Assembly (NCBI GenBank): GCA_046349435.1
Contig: JAXMCI010000009.1
Span: 143,232-207,231 of the forward strand
DNA: 64,000 nt
Reading direction: 5' to 3'
DNA from: JAXMCI01 sp046349435
Lineage (GTDB): Bacteria > Pseudomonadota > Alphaproteobacteria > Dongiales > Dongiaceae
A program made the position numbers and the translations under genes. Positions 28,739 through 36,934 of this stretch are shown here, piece after piece. Within the stretch, counting starts at the first letter, position 1; every line of letters begins with the position of its first letter. The notes below the pieces were generated by a model, which saw only the letters and a program-made list of their open reading frames with translations, was not told where the DNA came from and made no database searches.

Positions 28739-29703
28739 TCGAACGGCTGTCCGAGGGGCTCGTCCTGCTGCAGGATCGGATCTTCGAATCCCTGCTCGTG
28801 CCGCTGCTCTATGCGGCGGGACTGATGGGCTGGGCCGACCAGGCCTACGACGCGCTCGGCTTCATGATGATCGGCAGCCTCGAGATGCTGGCGCTCGCCG
28901 CGCTGCTGCTGCCGCTCGAGCGGCTGATCCCCGCCGAGCGCTGGCCGGATCGGCGGGGCACCCGCGTCGACCTCGTCTACACGCTGCTGCACCGGCTGGG
29001 CGTCGTGCCGCTGCTGGTCTTCGCGCTGATGGCACCGCTGCAGGCCCGGCTCGACGAGTGGCTGCTCGGCCACGGCATCGTGGTGCGCAATCTGGAGCAG
29101 TGGCTGCCCGCCCTGACCGACCATCCGTTCGCGACCTTCCTCGCCTATCTCGTCATTCTCGACCTGACCGAATACTGGTTCCATCGCGCGCAGCACCGCT
29201 TCGCCTGGTGGTGGTCGCTGCACAGCCTGCATCACAGCCAGCGCCAGATGAGCGTCTGGACCGAGGACCGCAACCACCTGCTCGACGATCTGCTCGAGGC
29301 GCTCCGCCTGGGGCTGGTCGGGCTTCTGGTCGGGGCGACGCCCGAGCAATTCCTGTGGGCCCTGATCCTCATCCGCTTCGTGCAGAACTTCTATCACGCG
29401 AACCTGCGCATCCGCTTCGGCGCGATCGGCGACCGGCTGCTGGTCAGCCCCTGCTTCCACCGCATCCACCACGCCATCGGCCTCGGCCATGACGGCCCGG
29501 CGCGCGGCTGCAACTTCGCCGCCCTGCTGCCGGTCTGGGACATCCTGTTCGGCACCGCCAATTTCGCCCCGATCTACCCGCCGACCGGCGTCAGCGATCA
29601 GGGCGCCGGCTGGAACTACGGCAGCGGCCTCGTCGAGCAGCAATGGCTGGGGCTGAAGCGCCTCGCCGCCAGCCTCGGCGTCGCCGGCCGGCGGCCGGCT
29701 TGA
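28735..29703 (+). CDS. Sterol desaturase / fatty acid hydroxylase-family membrane enzyme
   Basis: I choose TTG 28735 as start: it overlaps the previous stop (TTGA), has GGAG eight bases upstream, and gives a 322-residue protein; no in-frame ATG lies nearby. There are about five membrane helices and the three His clusters of the di-iron superfamily: WFHRAQHRF, LHSLHHSQ and CFHRIHHAIG. Family members hydroxylate or desaturate lipids, including carotenoids, ceramide and hopanoid-type substrates. The true substrate is unknown. Neighbours are a propeller and a flippase-like protein. Confidence 0.88.
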   Translation: MIERLSEGLVLLQDRIFESLLVPLLYAAGLMGWADQAYDALGFMMIGSLEMLALAALLLPLERLIPAERWPDRRGTRVDLVYTLLHRLGVVPLLVFALMAPLQARLDEWLLGHGIVVRNLEQWLPALTDHPFATFLAYLVILDLTEYWFHRAQHRFAWWWSLHSLHHSQRQMSVWTEDRNHLLDDLLEALRLGLVGLLVGATPEQFLWALILIRFVQNFYHANLRIRFGAIGDRLLVSPCFHRIHHAIGLGHDGPARGCNFAALLPVWDILFGTANFAPIYPPTGVSDQGAGWNYGSGLVEQQWLGLKRLAASLGVAGRRPA

Positions 29704-29791
29704 CGACGCTTGGCGCGCCGGGCCTGGTCTCGCCGCCGCTGCCGGGCATTGCCGACCCGGCTCCGCGCGGGCTCCGGCCGGGGTGCGCGGG

Positions 29792-30820
29792 ATGAAGCGG
29801 GTCGCGGTCATCGCACTGCTGGCCGGGCTGCTGGCGGCGACGCTGCTGGTGCTGTCGCAGGGCGCCGCCGGCATCTGGCGGAGCGCGGCGATCATCGGGC
29901 TGGGCGGCTTCGGCGCAATCGTCGCCTACCGGCTCGGCGTCGTCGTGCTGACCGGCGCCGCCTGGTGGCTGCTCGGCCGGGGCCGAGCCGATGCGCGGCT
30001 GCCGCACTTCCTGTGGGGGCGGCTGATCCGCGCCTCCGCCGCCGACGCGCTGCCCCTGTCCCAGGTCGGAGGGCCGGTGCTCGGCGCCCGCGCGCTGGCG
30101 ATCGCCGGGGTCGCCGGCCCGTTCGCCGCTGCGTCGACGGTGATCGACGTCACCATCGAGCTGGTGGCGCAGCTTCTCTACACCGCCCTCGGGCTGTTCC
30201 TCCTTGACCGGCTGCATCCCGGGACCGGGCTTGTCGTCCCGGTCCTGATCGGTATCGCAGCGATGGCCGGCTGCGTCATCGGCTTCGTCGCCGTGCAGGC
30301 GCGCGGCTTTGGTGTCGTCGAGCGCGTCCTGGCCCGCATGGCGCGCGAGCTGCTCGGCCGCGACCGCGGCGAGACCGGCGCCGTACAGGCCGGGATCACG
30401 GCCCTGCACCGCCGCCATGGAACGCTGCTCGCCTGCCTGCTCGCCCACCTCGCCTGCTGGCTGGTCAGCGGGATCGAGACCTGGATCGCGCTGCGGCTGA
30501 TGGGCGTCGAGATCGGACTGCCGGTGGCATTGACCATCGACAGCCTGCTGTACGGCATGCGCACCCTCGCCTTCATCGTTCCGAACGCCCTGGGCGTCCA
30601 GGAAGGCGCCCTGCTCCTCCTCGGCGGCCTGTTCGGCGTCGATGCCAGCGCGGCGCTGGCCCTGTCGCTGATCAAGCGGGCACGCGACCTCGTGATCGGC
30701 GTCCCGGCGCTGCTCGGCTGGCAGGCGATCGAAGGCCGCCGGGCGTTCGGCCGCCGCGGCCTGGCTCCCGTCCCGGTCCGCGTCCCGGCGGACGCGCTCC
30801 CGGACGATCGGGACCGCTGA
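29792..30820 (+). CDS. Flippase-like membrane protein (LPG synthase TM domain / HpnL-like)
   Basis: The protein has about 342 residues and eight or so membrane helices with the DUF2156-less 'lysylphosphatidylglycerol synthase TM' pattern. Features are LSQVGGPVLGARAL, a conserved TVIDVTIELVAQLLY helix, and NALGVQEGALLLLGGLFGVD near the end, all seen in HpnL-type putative hopanoid or lipid transporters. ATG 29792 or GTG 29783 could start it. Transcribed with the desaturase gene (88 bp gap), it may move the modified lipid. That role is inference. Confidence 0.75.
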   Translation: MKRVAVIALLAGLLAATLLVLSQGAAGIWRSAAIIGLGGFGAIVAYRLGVVVLTGAAWWLLGRGRADARLPHFLWGRLIRASAADALPLSQVGGPVLGARALAIAGVAGPFAAASTVIDVTIELVAQLLYTALGLFLLDRLHPGTGLVVPVLIGIAAMAGCVIGFVAVQARGFGVVERVLARMARELLGRDRGETGAVQAGITALHRRHGTLLACLLAHLACWLVSGIETWIALRLMGVEIGLPVALTIDSLLYGMRTLAFIVPNALGVQEGALLLLGGLFGVDASAALALSLIKRARDLVIGVPALLGWQAIEGRRAFGRRGLAPVPVRVPADALPDDRDR

Positions 30821-30829
30821 TCCGGGGCA

Positions 30830-31588
30830 TCACCGCAGCGCGCGCAGCGGCACCTCGGCAAGAACCCGGGCCGGCGGGCCGGCGGCGAGCAGCCGGCCGG
30901 CGCCCAGCACGATGCAGTGGTCGGCTATGGTCTCGACGATCTGCAGGTCGTGCGTCGCGGTGACCACGGTGCGCCCCTCGCCGCGGGCAGCGGCGAGCAG
31001 GGCGACGATCTCGTCCTGGCTGCGCGGGTCGAGGCCGGCGGTCGGCTCGTCCAGCAGCACCACCTCCGGCCGGCTGATCAGCACCGAGGCCAGCGCGACC
31101 CGCTTCTTCTCCCCCCCGGAGAGGCGATGCGGCGCGCGGTGGCGTAGATCGCCGAGGGCGAAGGTCTCGAGCACCTCCTCGATCCGCCGGCGGATCTCCG
31201 GCTTCGGCCAGCCGAGCTGCAGCGGGCCGAAGGCAAGCTCGTCCAGCACGGTGGGGCAGAACAGCTGGATATCGGGGTTCTGGAAGACGAGCCCGACCCG
31301 ACGCCGAAAGGCGTAGCCCGCCGCCGCATCCTGCATCAGCGCCTCGGTCAGCGGCCGGCCGAAGGCAAGGATCCGCCCGTGATCGGGAAAGCAGAGCGCG
31401 TCGAGCAGCCGCAGCAAGGTCGATTTGCCCGAGCCGTTGGGCCCGAGCAGCGCTACCCCGCTGCCCGCCGGGAGCGTCAGGCTGACCCCGGCCAGGGCGA
31501 CCGCGTCGCGATAGGCGAAGGCGACCTCGTGAAGCTCGAAGGCCGGCGGCGGCCCGAGGCCCGGCCCGGTCGTGCCGGAGCCGGTCAT
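30830..31588 (-). CDS. nikO: Nickel-type ECF transporter ATPase
   Basis: The 252-residue ABC ATPase has Walker A LLGPNGSGKST, Q-loop LVFQNPDIQLFCPTV, signature RLSGGEKKRVALA, Walker B VVLLDEPTAGLD and the switch His ATHDL. QLF after the Q-loop is typical of CbiO/NikO ATPases of energy-coupling-factor metal transporters. Its ATG overlaps the NikQ stop by 4 bp. It powers the upstream NikMN-NikQ membrane module. The nickel assignment comes from the NikR operator before the first gene. Confidence 0.9.
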   Translation of the reverse strand: MTGSGTTGPGLGPPPAFELHEVAFAYRDAVALAGVSLTLPAGSGVALLGPNGSGKSTLLRLLDALCFPDHGRILAFGRPLTEALMQDAAAGYAFRRRVGLVFQNPDIQLFCPTVLDELAFGPLQLGWPKPEIRRRIEEVLETFALGDLRHRAPHRLSGGEKKRVALASVLISRPEVVLLDEPTAGLDPRSQDEIVALLAAARGEGRTVVTATHDLQIVETIADHCIVLGAGRLLAAGPPARVLAEVPLRALR

Positions 31589-32448
31589 CCGCCGACGCGG
31601 CTCCCCAGCCAGACGGCCAGCACCGCGACCGCGAGGAACGCGACGAGCGCGACCCAGTCGCCCGGCCGGGTCCGGAACTCGTCGAGCAGGCGGATCTCGC
31701 CGCGATAGCCGCGCGCCACCATGGCGAGGTGGACCTCCCCGGCGAGCTGCAGCGAGAGCAGCAGAAGGGTCCCGGCGGCGCCGGCGGCGATGCGGCGGCG
31801 CTCGCGGCCGGGCAGCGGCCCCATCAGCCGGCTGGTGCGGGCCTCGAACATCTGCGCCGCGGTGCTCAGCAGGACGAAGATGTAGCGGTGCGTCATGCCG
31901 AGGATCGCCACCACCACGACCGGCAGCCCGAGGCCGCGCAGCGCCTTCAGGAGATGCGGCCAGGGCGTCGAGAGGATCGCGAGCAGGGCCAGTGTCGCCG
32001 CCGTCTCGGCCCGCCCGACGAGGAAGCCGGCGCTGACCAGGCCTTGGCGCGTGGCCGTCCAGCCGAGCAGCGGGACGTGCAGCACGGGCTCGCCCGGGAC
32101 CAGCAGGATGGCGGGCAGCGCCAGCAGGCCGGTGAAGAGCAGCACGCCGAGCCAGAGCCGCCGGGCGAGCAGGGCGGGAGAGATCCGCGAGGCCAGCGCC
32201 AGTCCGGTCGCCAGCAGGAACAGCCCCGCCAGCACGGCCAGCGAGCGCACCGAGACCACGGCGAGAATCAGCGCCAGCAGGCCGGCGAGCTTGACCCGCG
32301 GGTCGAGCCGCTGCAGCAGGCCGGGCATGGCGGCCGTCCGCTCCGACTCGAGCGCGTGATCGAGCGCGGCGAGCAGGCCATGGAGCAGCGTATCGGCGAA
32401 GCCCAGGCCGCGATGGCGGTGCCCGCCGAGGAAGGACTGCTCGCTCAC
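31585..32448 (-). CDS. nikQ: Nickel-type ECF transporter transmembrane protein
   Basis: The 287-residue protein starts at GTG 32448 (GGAG five bases upstream; no in-frame ATG nearby gives the full domain). About five membrane helices surround the CbiQ/NikQ coupling motifs: RLDPRVKLAGLL at about 48-59 and EVHLAMVARGYRGEI at 238-252 with the ARG coupling motif. CbiQ-type T proteins couple the ATPase to the metal-binding S component. It sits between the substrate subunit and ATPase genes. Confidence 0.9.
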   Translation of the reverse strand: MSEQSFLGGHRHRGLGFADTLLHGLLAALDHALESERTAAMPGLLQRLDPRVKLAGLLALILAVVSVRSLAVLAGLFLLATGLALASRISPALLARRLWLGVLLFTGLLALPAILLVPGEPVLHVPLLGWTATRQGLVSAGFLVGRAETAATLALLAILSTPWPHLLKALRGLGLPVVVVAILGMTHRYIFVLLSTAAQMFEARTSRLMGPLPGRERRRIAAGAAGTLLLLSLQLAGEVHLAMVARGYRGEIRLLDEFRTRPGDWVALVAFLAVAVLAVWLGSRVGG

Positions 32449-32477
32449 CGGCGCTCCGCTCCGCCCGGGGGCTGCCT

Positions 32478-33569
32478 TCAGGACGTCGCCGGCTGCTGCG
32501 GGCGCCGCGCGAGGATCCGCGAGAGCAGCAGGAAGGCCAGCAGGATGAGCCCGCAGCCGACCACCGCCGAGAGGATGTAGCCGAAGGCCTCGCTTTGCAT
32601 GAAGCCGGGTGCATAGTCGGGGATCGGCGCGGTCCAGATGCTGGACAGCCGCGCCAGGCCCTGCGGGGGAACCGCCGGCGCGGCGACGTCGCCCGAGGCC
32701 CGGGCGATCGCCTGGCGGGTCGCCTCGTCCTGGAAGTCCTCGATGCCCCATTCGCCCCAGGCGGTGCCGGCCGCGAGCAGCCCGAGCGGGCTCAGGATCA
32801 TCAGCAGCGAGAGGCCGAGCCACAGGCTGCGGGTCCCCCGCCAGCCGCCGGACGCGGCGGGCGGCGGCGCCGCCTCTGCCTGCGACGCGCCGGGGGCCGT
32901 GAGCCGCAGCAATTGCGGGTTGGCCCTCTGCAGGTAGGCGATGATGCCGCCGGTGATCACTGCCTCGGCCAGGCCGGCGAAGCTGAGATGGCCGATCAGC
33001 ATGGCGGGGATCGCCACGCCGAGCGGATAGGGCGCATAGAGCGGCGCGCCGGCGGCATCGTGAAACAGCAGCGGCTGGATGCCGAACTCGATCGCGGCGA
33101 GCAGGGCCGCAAGGTTGATCGCGACGTAGCCCGCGATCGCGCCGGCGACCACGCGGCGCACCGACTCCAGCGGCGCGTTGCCCGCGATGAGGCGGTAGAG
33201 CCAGTAGGCGGCGAGCGAGCCGACCACCGCCATGTTCAGGCAGTTCGCGCCGAAGCTGGTGATGCCGCCATCGCCGAAGAAGACGGCCTGCATGAAGAGC
33301 GCGACCGAGATGGCGAGGATGGCGGGCCAGGGCCCCAGCACGATGGAGGCGATCGCCATCCCGACGGCATGGCCGGTCGTGCCGCCCGGCAGCGGGATGT
33401 TGAACATCATCACGACGAAGCAGAAGGCCGAGACGACCGCCAGCAACGGTACCAGCCGGGTCGCCAGGAGACGCTTCACGCGGCCCATCGCGACCGACCA
33501 GAAGGGGACGGCGGCGGCATAGGCGACGGCGCAGGTCGATGGGCTCAGATATCCGTCCGGAATGTGCAT
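32478..33569 (-). CDS. nikMN: Nickel-type ECF substrate-specific protein, NikM fused to a PDGLE/NikN-like domain
   Basis: The 363-residue protein must start at ATG 33569 because the mature N terminus MHIPDGYLS is functional: in this family the amine and His2 bind the metal. Residues 1-215 are the CbiM/NikM domain (FNIPLPGGTTGHAVGMAI, FGDGGITSFGANCLNM). Residues 265-355 form a second domain with two helices and IPDYAPGF, resembling the PDGLE/NikN part. A NikR-type operator lies 31 bases upstream, so I call it nickel rather than cobalt. Confidence 0.9.
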   Translation of the reverse strand: MHIPDGYLSPSTCAVAYAAAVPFWSVAMGRVKRLLATRLVPLLAVVSAFCFVVMMFNIPLPGGTTGHAVGMAIASIVLGPWPAILAISVALFMQAVFFGDGGITSFGANCLNMAVVGSLAAYWLYRLIAGNAPLESVRRVVAGAIAGYVAINLAALLAAIEFGIQPLLFHDAAGAPLYAPYPLGVAIPAMLIGHLSFAGLAEAVITGGIIAYLQRANPQLLRLTAPGASQAEAAPPPAASGGWRGTRSLWLGLSLLMILSPLGLLAAGTAWGEWGIEDFQDEATRQAIARASGDVAAPAVPPQGLARLSSIWTAPIPDYAPGFMQSEAFGYILSAVVGCGLILLAFLLLSRILARRPQQPATS

Positions 33570-33600
33570 GGTCGGCAGCTCCCGATGGACCCAACCTGTC

Positions 33601-33628
33601 GTATGAAGAACTGGATGATTTGTCATAC
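33601..33628 (-). promoter_or_regulatory. NikR operator (exact GTATGA-N16-TCATAC)
   Basis: GTATGA at 33601-33606 and TCATAC at 33623-33628 are separated by exactly 16 bases. This equals the published consensus of the nickel-responsive repressor NikR from enterobacteria. It lies 31 bases before the leftward nikMN start, where bound repressor would block transcription. The half-sites match at every base. Confidence 0.85.
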
Positions 33629-33700
33629 GCCGCCGACCGTCAAGGCTCCTCTGGCCTGCGGCACGGCGCTGGCTCGCGCCGGATGCAGCCGCGAAGGCGC

Positions 33701-33730
33701 TTGACCCTGCGCCGGCGCAAGCGCAATCAT
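33701..33730 (+). promoter_or_regulatory. Candidate promoter of the riboswitch-cbiMNQO unit
   Basis: TTGACC at 33701-33706 and AATCAT at 33725-33730 are 18 bases apart, just upstream of the riboswitch. The -35 match is good and the -10 weak, so this is a positional guess. Confidence 0.35.
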
Positions 33731-33734
33731 GACC

Positions 33735-33920
33735 CTACGGTGGTTCCCCGACGGATATGTCCCAGGGGATCAAAAGGGAACGCGGTGCGGCACCTCGGGG
33801 TGCCAATGCCGCGGCTGCCCCCGCAACTGTAAGCGGACAGCGTGGAGCCGCGACGGCCACTGGGCAACCGGGAAGGCCGGCTCCGACGCAGCGACCCGCG
33901 AGCCAGGAGACCTGCCACCG
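33735..33920 (+). ncRNA. Cobalamin (B12) riboswitch
   Basis: The leader contains the conserved elements in order: AAAGGGAAcgcGGTG near 33773-33786, the B12 box region CCGCGGCTGCCCCCGCAACTG at 33809-33829, AAGCGGACAG at 33831-33840, CCACTGGGcaaCCGGGAAGGC at 33857-33878, and GAGCCAGGAGACCTGCC closing the core at 33900-33916. This class binds adenosylcobalamin and shuts off expression. It lies 116 bases before cbiM, leaving room for an expression platform, so the downstream transporter should be repressed when B12 is plentiful. Confidence 0.93.
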
Positions 33921-34036
33921 GTCGTGTCGAGGCTGGCCTTGCGGGCGGGGTTGTCCGGGAGGCACGGCAGGGTTCCCGCACCGGGACTCCGCTTGCGTTG
34001 GCACGATCGCTCGGCAGCGCAAGGCGGAGGACAGTC

Positions 34037-34708
34037 ATGCATATCATGGAAGGCTACCTGCCGGCGGCGCATTGCCTCGGCTGGGGCGTCGCGTCGGCGC
34101 CCTTCGTCATCGCCGGGGCGCGTCGCGTCACCCGGGTCGTGCGCAGTCATCCGGAGGTGAAGCTGCTGCTCGCCGCCTCGGGTGCGTACGTGTTCATCCT
34201 GTCGGCGCTCAAGATGCCGTCGGTGACCGGCAGCTGCTCTCACCCGACCGGCACTGGTCTCGCCGCCGTGCTGTTCGGGCCGACGGTGACCACCGTGCTG
34301 TCCGCCATCGTCCTGCTGTTCCAGGCCCTGCTGCTGGCGCATGGCGGCTTGACGACGCTGGGCGCCAACATCTTCTCGATGGGCATCGTCGGTCCTTTCG
34401 TTGCCTACTGGCTTTATCATGGGACGAGGTCGCTCGGCGCCGGCGCCGCGCTGGCCGTGTTCCTCGCCGCCAGCCTCGGCGACCTCTCGACCTACGTCGT
34501 GACCTCCTTCCAGCTCGCCCTCGCATTTCCCGACCCTGCCAGCGGCATCGCCGGCGCGGCGGCGAAGTTCCTCGGCGTGTTCGCCATCACCCAGGTGCCG
34601 CTCGCCATCAGCGAAGGCCTGCTCACCGTGGTCGTGATGAACCTGCTGGGCAAGTACAGCCAGGGCGAGCTTTCCATTCTCGCCGGCCTCTCGCGGAGGG
34701 CGGCGTGA
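34037..34708 (+). CDS. cbiM: Cobalt ECF transporter substrate-specific protein
   Basis: The 223-residue membrane protein begins MHIMEGYLPAAHCLGWG; the N-terminal Met-His is the metal-binding start of CbiM. Family signatures follow: FILSALKMPSVTGSCSHPTGTGLAAVLFGP, HGGLTTLGANIFSMGIVGP, and SLGDLSTYVVTSFQLALAF. GGAGG precedes ATG 34037. CbiM captures Co2+ for B12 synthesis. Control by the cobalamin riboswitch upstream supports cobalt as substrate. Stop and cbiN start share one base. Confidence 0.95.
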   Translation: MHIMEGYLPAAHCLGWGVASAPFVIAGARRVTRVVRSHPEVKLLLAASGAYVFILSALKMPSVTGSCSHPTGTGLAAVLFGPTVTTVLSAIVLLFQALLLAHGGLTTLGANIFSMGIVGPFVAYWLYHGTRSLGAGAALAVFLAASLGDLSTYVVTSFQLALAFPDPASGIAGAAAKFLGVFAITQVPLAISEGLLTVVVMNLLGKYSQGELSILAGLSRRAA

Positions 34709-35025
34709 TGAACCGCAACCTGCTGCTGCTGCTCGCCGTGGCCGCGCTGGTCGTCGGCCCGCTGCTGCTGCACCGCAAGGATGGGGCGGAGTTCGCCGGG
34801 TCCGACGACCAGGCGACGCAGCTGATCACCCGCAGCGCGCCCGGCTACCATCGCTGGGCCGAGCCGATCTGGGAGCCGCCGAGCGGCGAGATCGAGAGCC
34901 TGCTCTTCGCGCTGCAGGCGGCGATCGGCGCCGGCGTGCTCGGCTACTATTTCGGTCGGCGGCGGGCGATCTCGGAGCTCGGCGGGCGCGTGGAGCGGCC
35001 GCCCGCCGTTCATGCGCCTCATTGA
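34708..35025 (+). CDS. cbiN: Cobalt ECF transporter accessory subunit
   Basis: The 105-residue protein has two membrane helices (NLLLLLAVAALVVGPLLL and LLFALQAAIGAGVLGYYFG) around a periplasmic loop with the CbiN signature EFAGSDDQATQLI. CbiN makes a brief contact with CbiM that is needed for metal loading. ATG 34708 overlaps the cbiM stop by one base, and its end overlaps cbiQ by 14 bp. Confidence 0.94.
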   Translation: MNRNLLLLLAVAALVVGPLLLHRKDGAEFAGSDDQATQLITRSAPGYHRWAEPIWEPPSGEIESLLFALQAAIGAGVLGYYFGRRRAISELGGRVERPPAVHAPH

Positions 35026-35755
35026 CCGCCACGCCCAGACCGGCCCGCTGCGCCGCCAGCCGGCCGCCGAGAAGCTGCTGCTCGCCTTCGGGCTGATGGT
35101 CCTGGCGCTGGCCAGCCCGACCTGGGCCACCCAGGCCCTGGTGCTCGCGACGGCCCTGGCGATGATCCTCGGAATCGCCCGGGTGCCTGCGGCCGACCTC
35201 GGGCGGACGATGGCGGTGCCGGTCGGCTTCATCCTGGCGGGCACCCTGGTCCAGGCCGTCAGCCTGCGCTGGGCTGCCGGCCTGCCGGCGCCCGAGGTCA
35301 CCGGGGACGCGCTGCGCCGGGCGACCTTCACCGGGCTGCGCGCCATGGCCTGCGTCACCGCCCTGCTCGGCCTGGCGCTGACGACGCCGCTCTCCGATAT
35401 CCTGCAGCTGCTGCGGCGGGCCGGGCTGGGGCGCGAGATCGGCGACGTCGCGCTGCTGATGTTCCGGCTGGTCTGGGTGCTCCTCGACTGCGTCGAGAGC
35501 GGCGTCGCCGCCCAGGCGAGCCGGCTCGGCTATTCCAGCCGGCGGCGCCGCATCCGGTCGCTCGGATTGCTGCTCGCCGCCCTGCTGCCGCGCGTGCTCG
35601 GACGCGCCCGGCGCCTCGAGCAGGGCCTGGGCGCGCGCGGCTACGAGGGCGAGCTGCGCTTCCTGGCGATCGGCCGCCCCGTCTCGCGCCGGCGGCTGGC
35701 CGGCATCCTCGGACTGCTCGTGGTCCTCGGCCTGCTTGGACGGATGACGATTTGA
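35012..35755 (+). CDS. cbiQ: Cobalt ECF transporter transmembrane protein
   Basis: The 247-residue T component has the CbiQ layout: RRQPAAEKLLLAFGLMVLALASP at the N terminus, helices to about residue 130, and the two coupling motifs AQASRLGYSS and GLGARGYEGEL (both with the A-R-G type turn). It couples the CbiO ATPase to CbiM. Overlaps both neighbours. Confidence 0.92.
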   Translation: MRLIDRHAQTGPLRRQPAAEKLLLAFGLMVLALASPTWATQALVLATALAMILGIARVPAADLGRTMAVPVGFILAGTLVQAVSLRWAAGLPAPEVTGDALRRATFTGLRAMACVTALLGLALTTPLSDILQLLRRAGLGREIGDVALLMFRLVWVLLDCVESGVAAQASRLGYSSRRRRIRSLGLLLAALLPRVLGRARRLEQGLGARGYEGELRFLAIGRPVSRRRLAGILGLLVVLGLLGRMTI

Positions 35756-36621
35756 TGCTGTCGGCCAGCGGCCTTCACTACGGCTATCCCGGCGGCGGCG
35801 AGGCGCTCGCCGGTCTCGACCTGGAGATCGCGCGCGGCGAGCGCCTCGCCATCCTCGGCGCCAACGGCGCCGGGAAGACGACCCTGCTGATGCTGCTCAA
35901 CGGGACCCTCAGGCCCGGGCGCGGCGCGATCCGGATCGACGGCGTCGCGGCCGGCTACGACCAGGCCTCGCTGCGGCGCTGGCGCCAGCGGGTCGGGCTG
36001 GTGCTGCAGGATCCCGACGACCAGCTATTCGCCGCCAGCGTCTTCGAGGACGTCTCCTTCGGACCGCTCAATCTCGGCCTCGACGCCGCCGCGGCGGCGG
36101 CGCGCGTCGGCGATGCGCTGGCGGCCATGCGGATCGCCGACCTCGCCGAGCGCCCGACCCACATGCTGAGCTACGGCCAGCGCAAGCGCGTCGCCATCGC
36201 CGGCATCGTCGCGATGAAGCCCGAGATCCTGCTGCTCGACGAGCCGACCGCCGGGCTCGATCCTCTGGGCGTCGTCCACCTGCTCGGCACCATGCGCGGG
36301 CTGGCGGAGCGTGGAACCGCCATCGTGCTCGCCACCCACGACATGGATCTCGCCTATGGCTGGGCCGACCGCATCGCCATCTTCGGCGAGCGGCGGATTG
36401 CGCTGGCCGGCCCGCCCGACCGGGTCTTCGAGGACGCCGCCATGCTGAAGCGGCTGCGGCTCAGGCCGCCGCTGCTGTGGGAGATCGGCCGGGCCTTGCG
36501 GCAGCGCGGCATGCTCGATTCCGCGAAGCCCTTGCCGCGCAGCCGGCACGAGATGCTGGAGGCTCTCTCCCTTCCCGGGCGGGAGCCCGGGACCAGTCAC
36601 CGTCCGGCGGGACTCTCCTGA
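35755..36621 (+). CDS. cbiO: Cobalt ECF transporter ATPase
   Basis: The 288-residue ATPase has Walker A LGANGAGKTTLL, Q-loop LVLQDPDDQLFAASV, signature MLSYGQRKRVAIAG (SYGQ variant common in CbiO), Walker B ILLLDEPTAGLD and ATHDMDLAYGWAD. ATG 35755 overlaps the cbiQ stop by one base; a TTG just before is less likely. It energises cobalt uptake by CbiMNQ. It converges on a small Tat-signal gene. Confidence 0.94.
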   Translation: MLSASGLHYGYPGGGEALAGLDLEIARGERLAILGANGAGKTTLLMLLNGTLRPGRGAIRIDGVAAGYDQASLRRWRQRVGLVLQDPDDQLFAASVFEDVSFGPLNLGLDAAAAAARVGDALAAMRIADLAERPTHMLSYGQRKRVAIAGIVAMKPEILLLDEPTAGLDPLGVVHLLGTMRGLAERGTAIVLATHDMDLAYGWADRIAIFGERRIALAGPPDRVFEDAAMLKRLRLRPPLLWEIGRALRQRGMLDSAKPLPRSRHEMLEALSLPGREPGTSHRPAGLS

Positions 36622-36629
36622 GCCGCCGC

Positions 36630-36917
36630 TCAGAGCAGCGGGCAGCCGCAGACCGGGCAGCGCATCGCCGCCAGCGCGCCGTCGATCGCCGCCGGCGTCA
36701 TCGTGCCGGCCAGCCGGGCGCGGACCTGCTCGGCCAGGCGCCCATGGTCGGCATTGCGCGTGCAGGCGCTGCGGTAGAGCCGCTCGGTAGCGACGTCGGC
36801 GGGACCGCTGCTCCAGGCGGCGGCGCGGCCCGGCGTCAGGGCCAGCGCGCCGAGCCCGGCGAGCGCGGTGCCGCCGGCGATCAGGCGGCGGCGGGCAATG
36901 CGGCGGTTCTCGCTCAT
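36630..36917 (-). CDS. Small TAT-signal protein with a C-terminal CPVCGCPLL motif
   Basis: The 95-residue product begins MSENRRIARRRLIAGGTALAG with twin arginines and a hydrophobic segment, so export by TAT is likely. The mature part has one isolated Cys and ends CPVCGCPLL, a CxxCxC metal-binding knuckle. It lies just downstream of the NicO-like exporter gene on the same strand (18 bp gap). A role as a periplasmic nickel or cobalt handling protein would fit, but no family with known function is recognised. Confidence 0.65.
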   Translation of the reverse strand: MSENRRIARRRLIAGGTALAGLGALALTPGRAAAWSSGPADVATERLYRSACTRNADHGRLAEQVRARLAGTMTPAAIDGALAAMRCPVCGCPLL

Positions 36918-36934
36918 GTCGACGCTCCTCCAGG

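Noticed and set aside
33757..34036. Open frames across the cobalamin riboswitch region
   Set aside because: The conserved riboswitch elements explain the sequence, and the frames have no protein-like content before cbiM.
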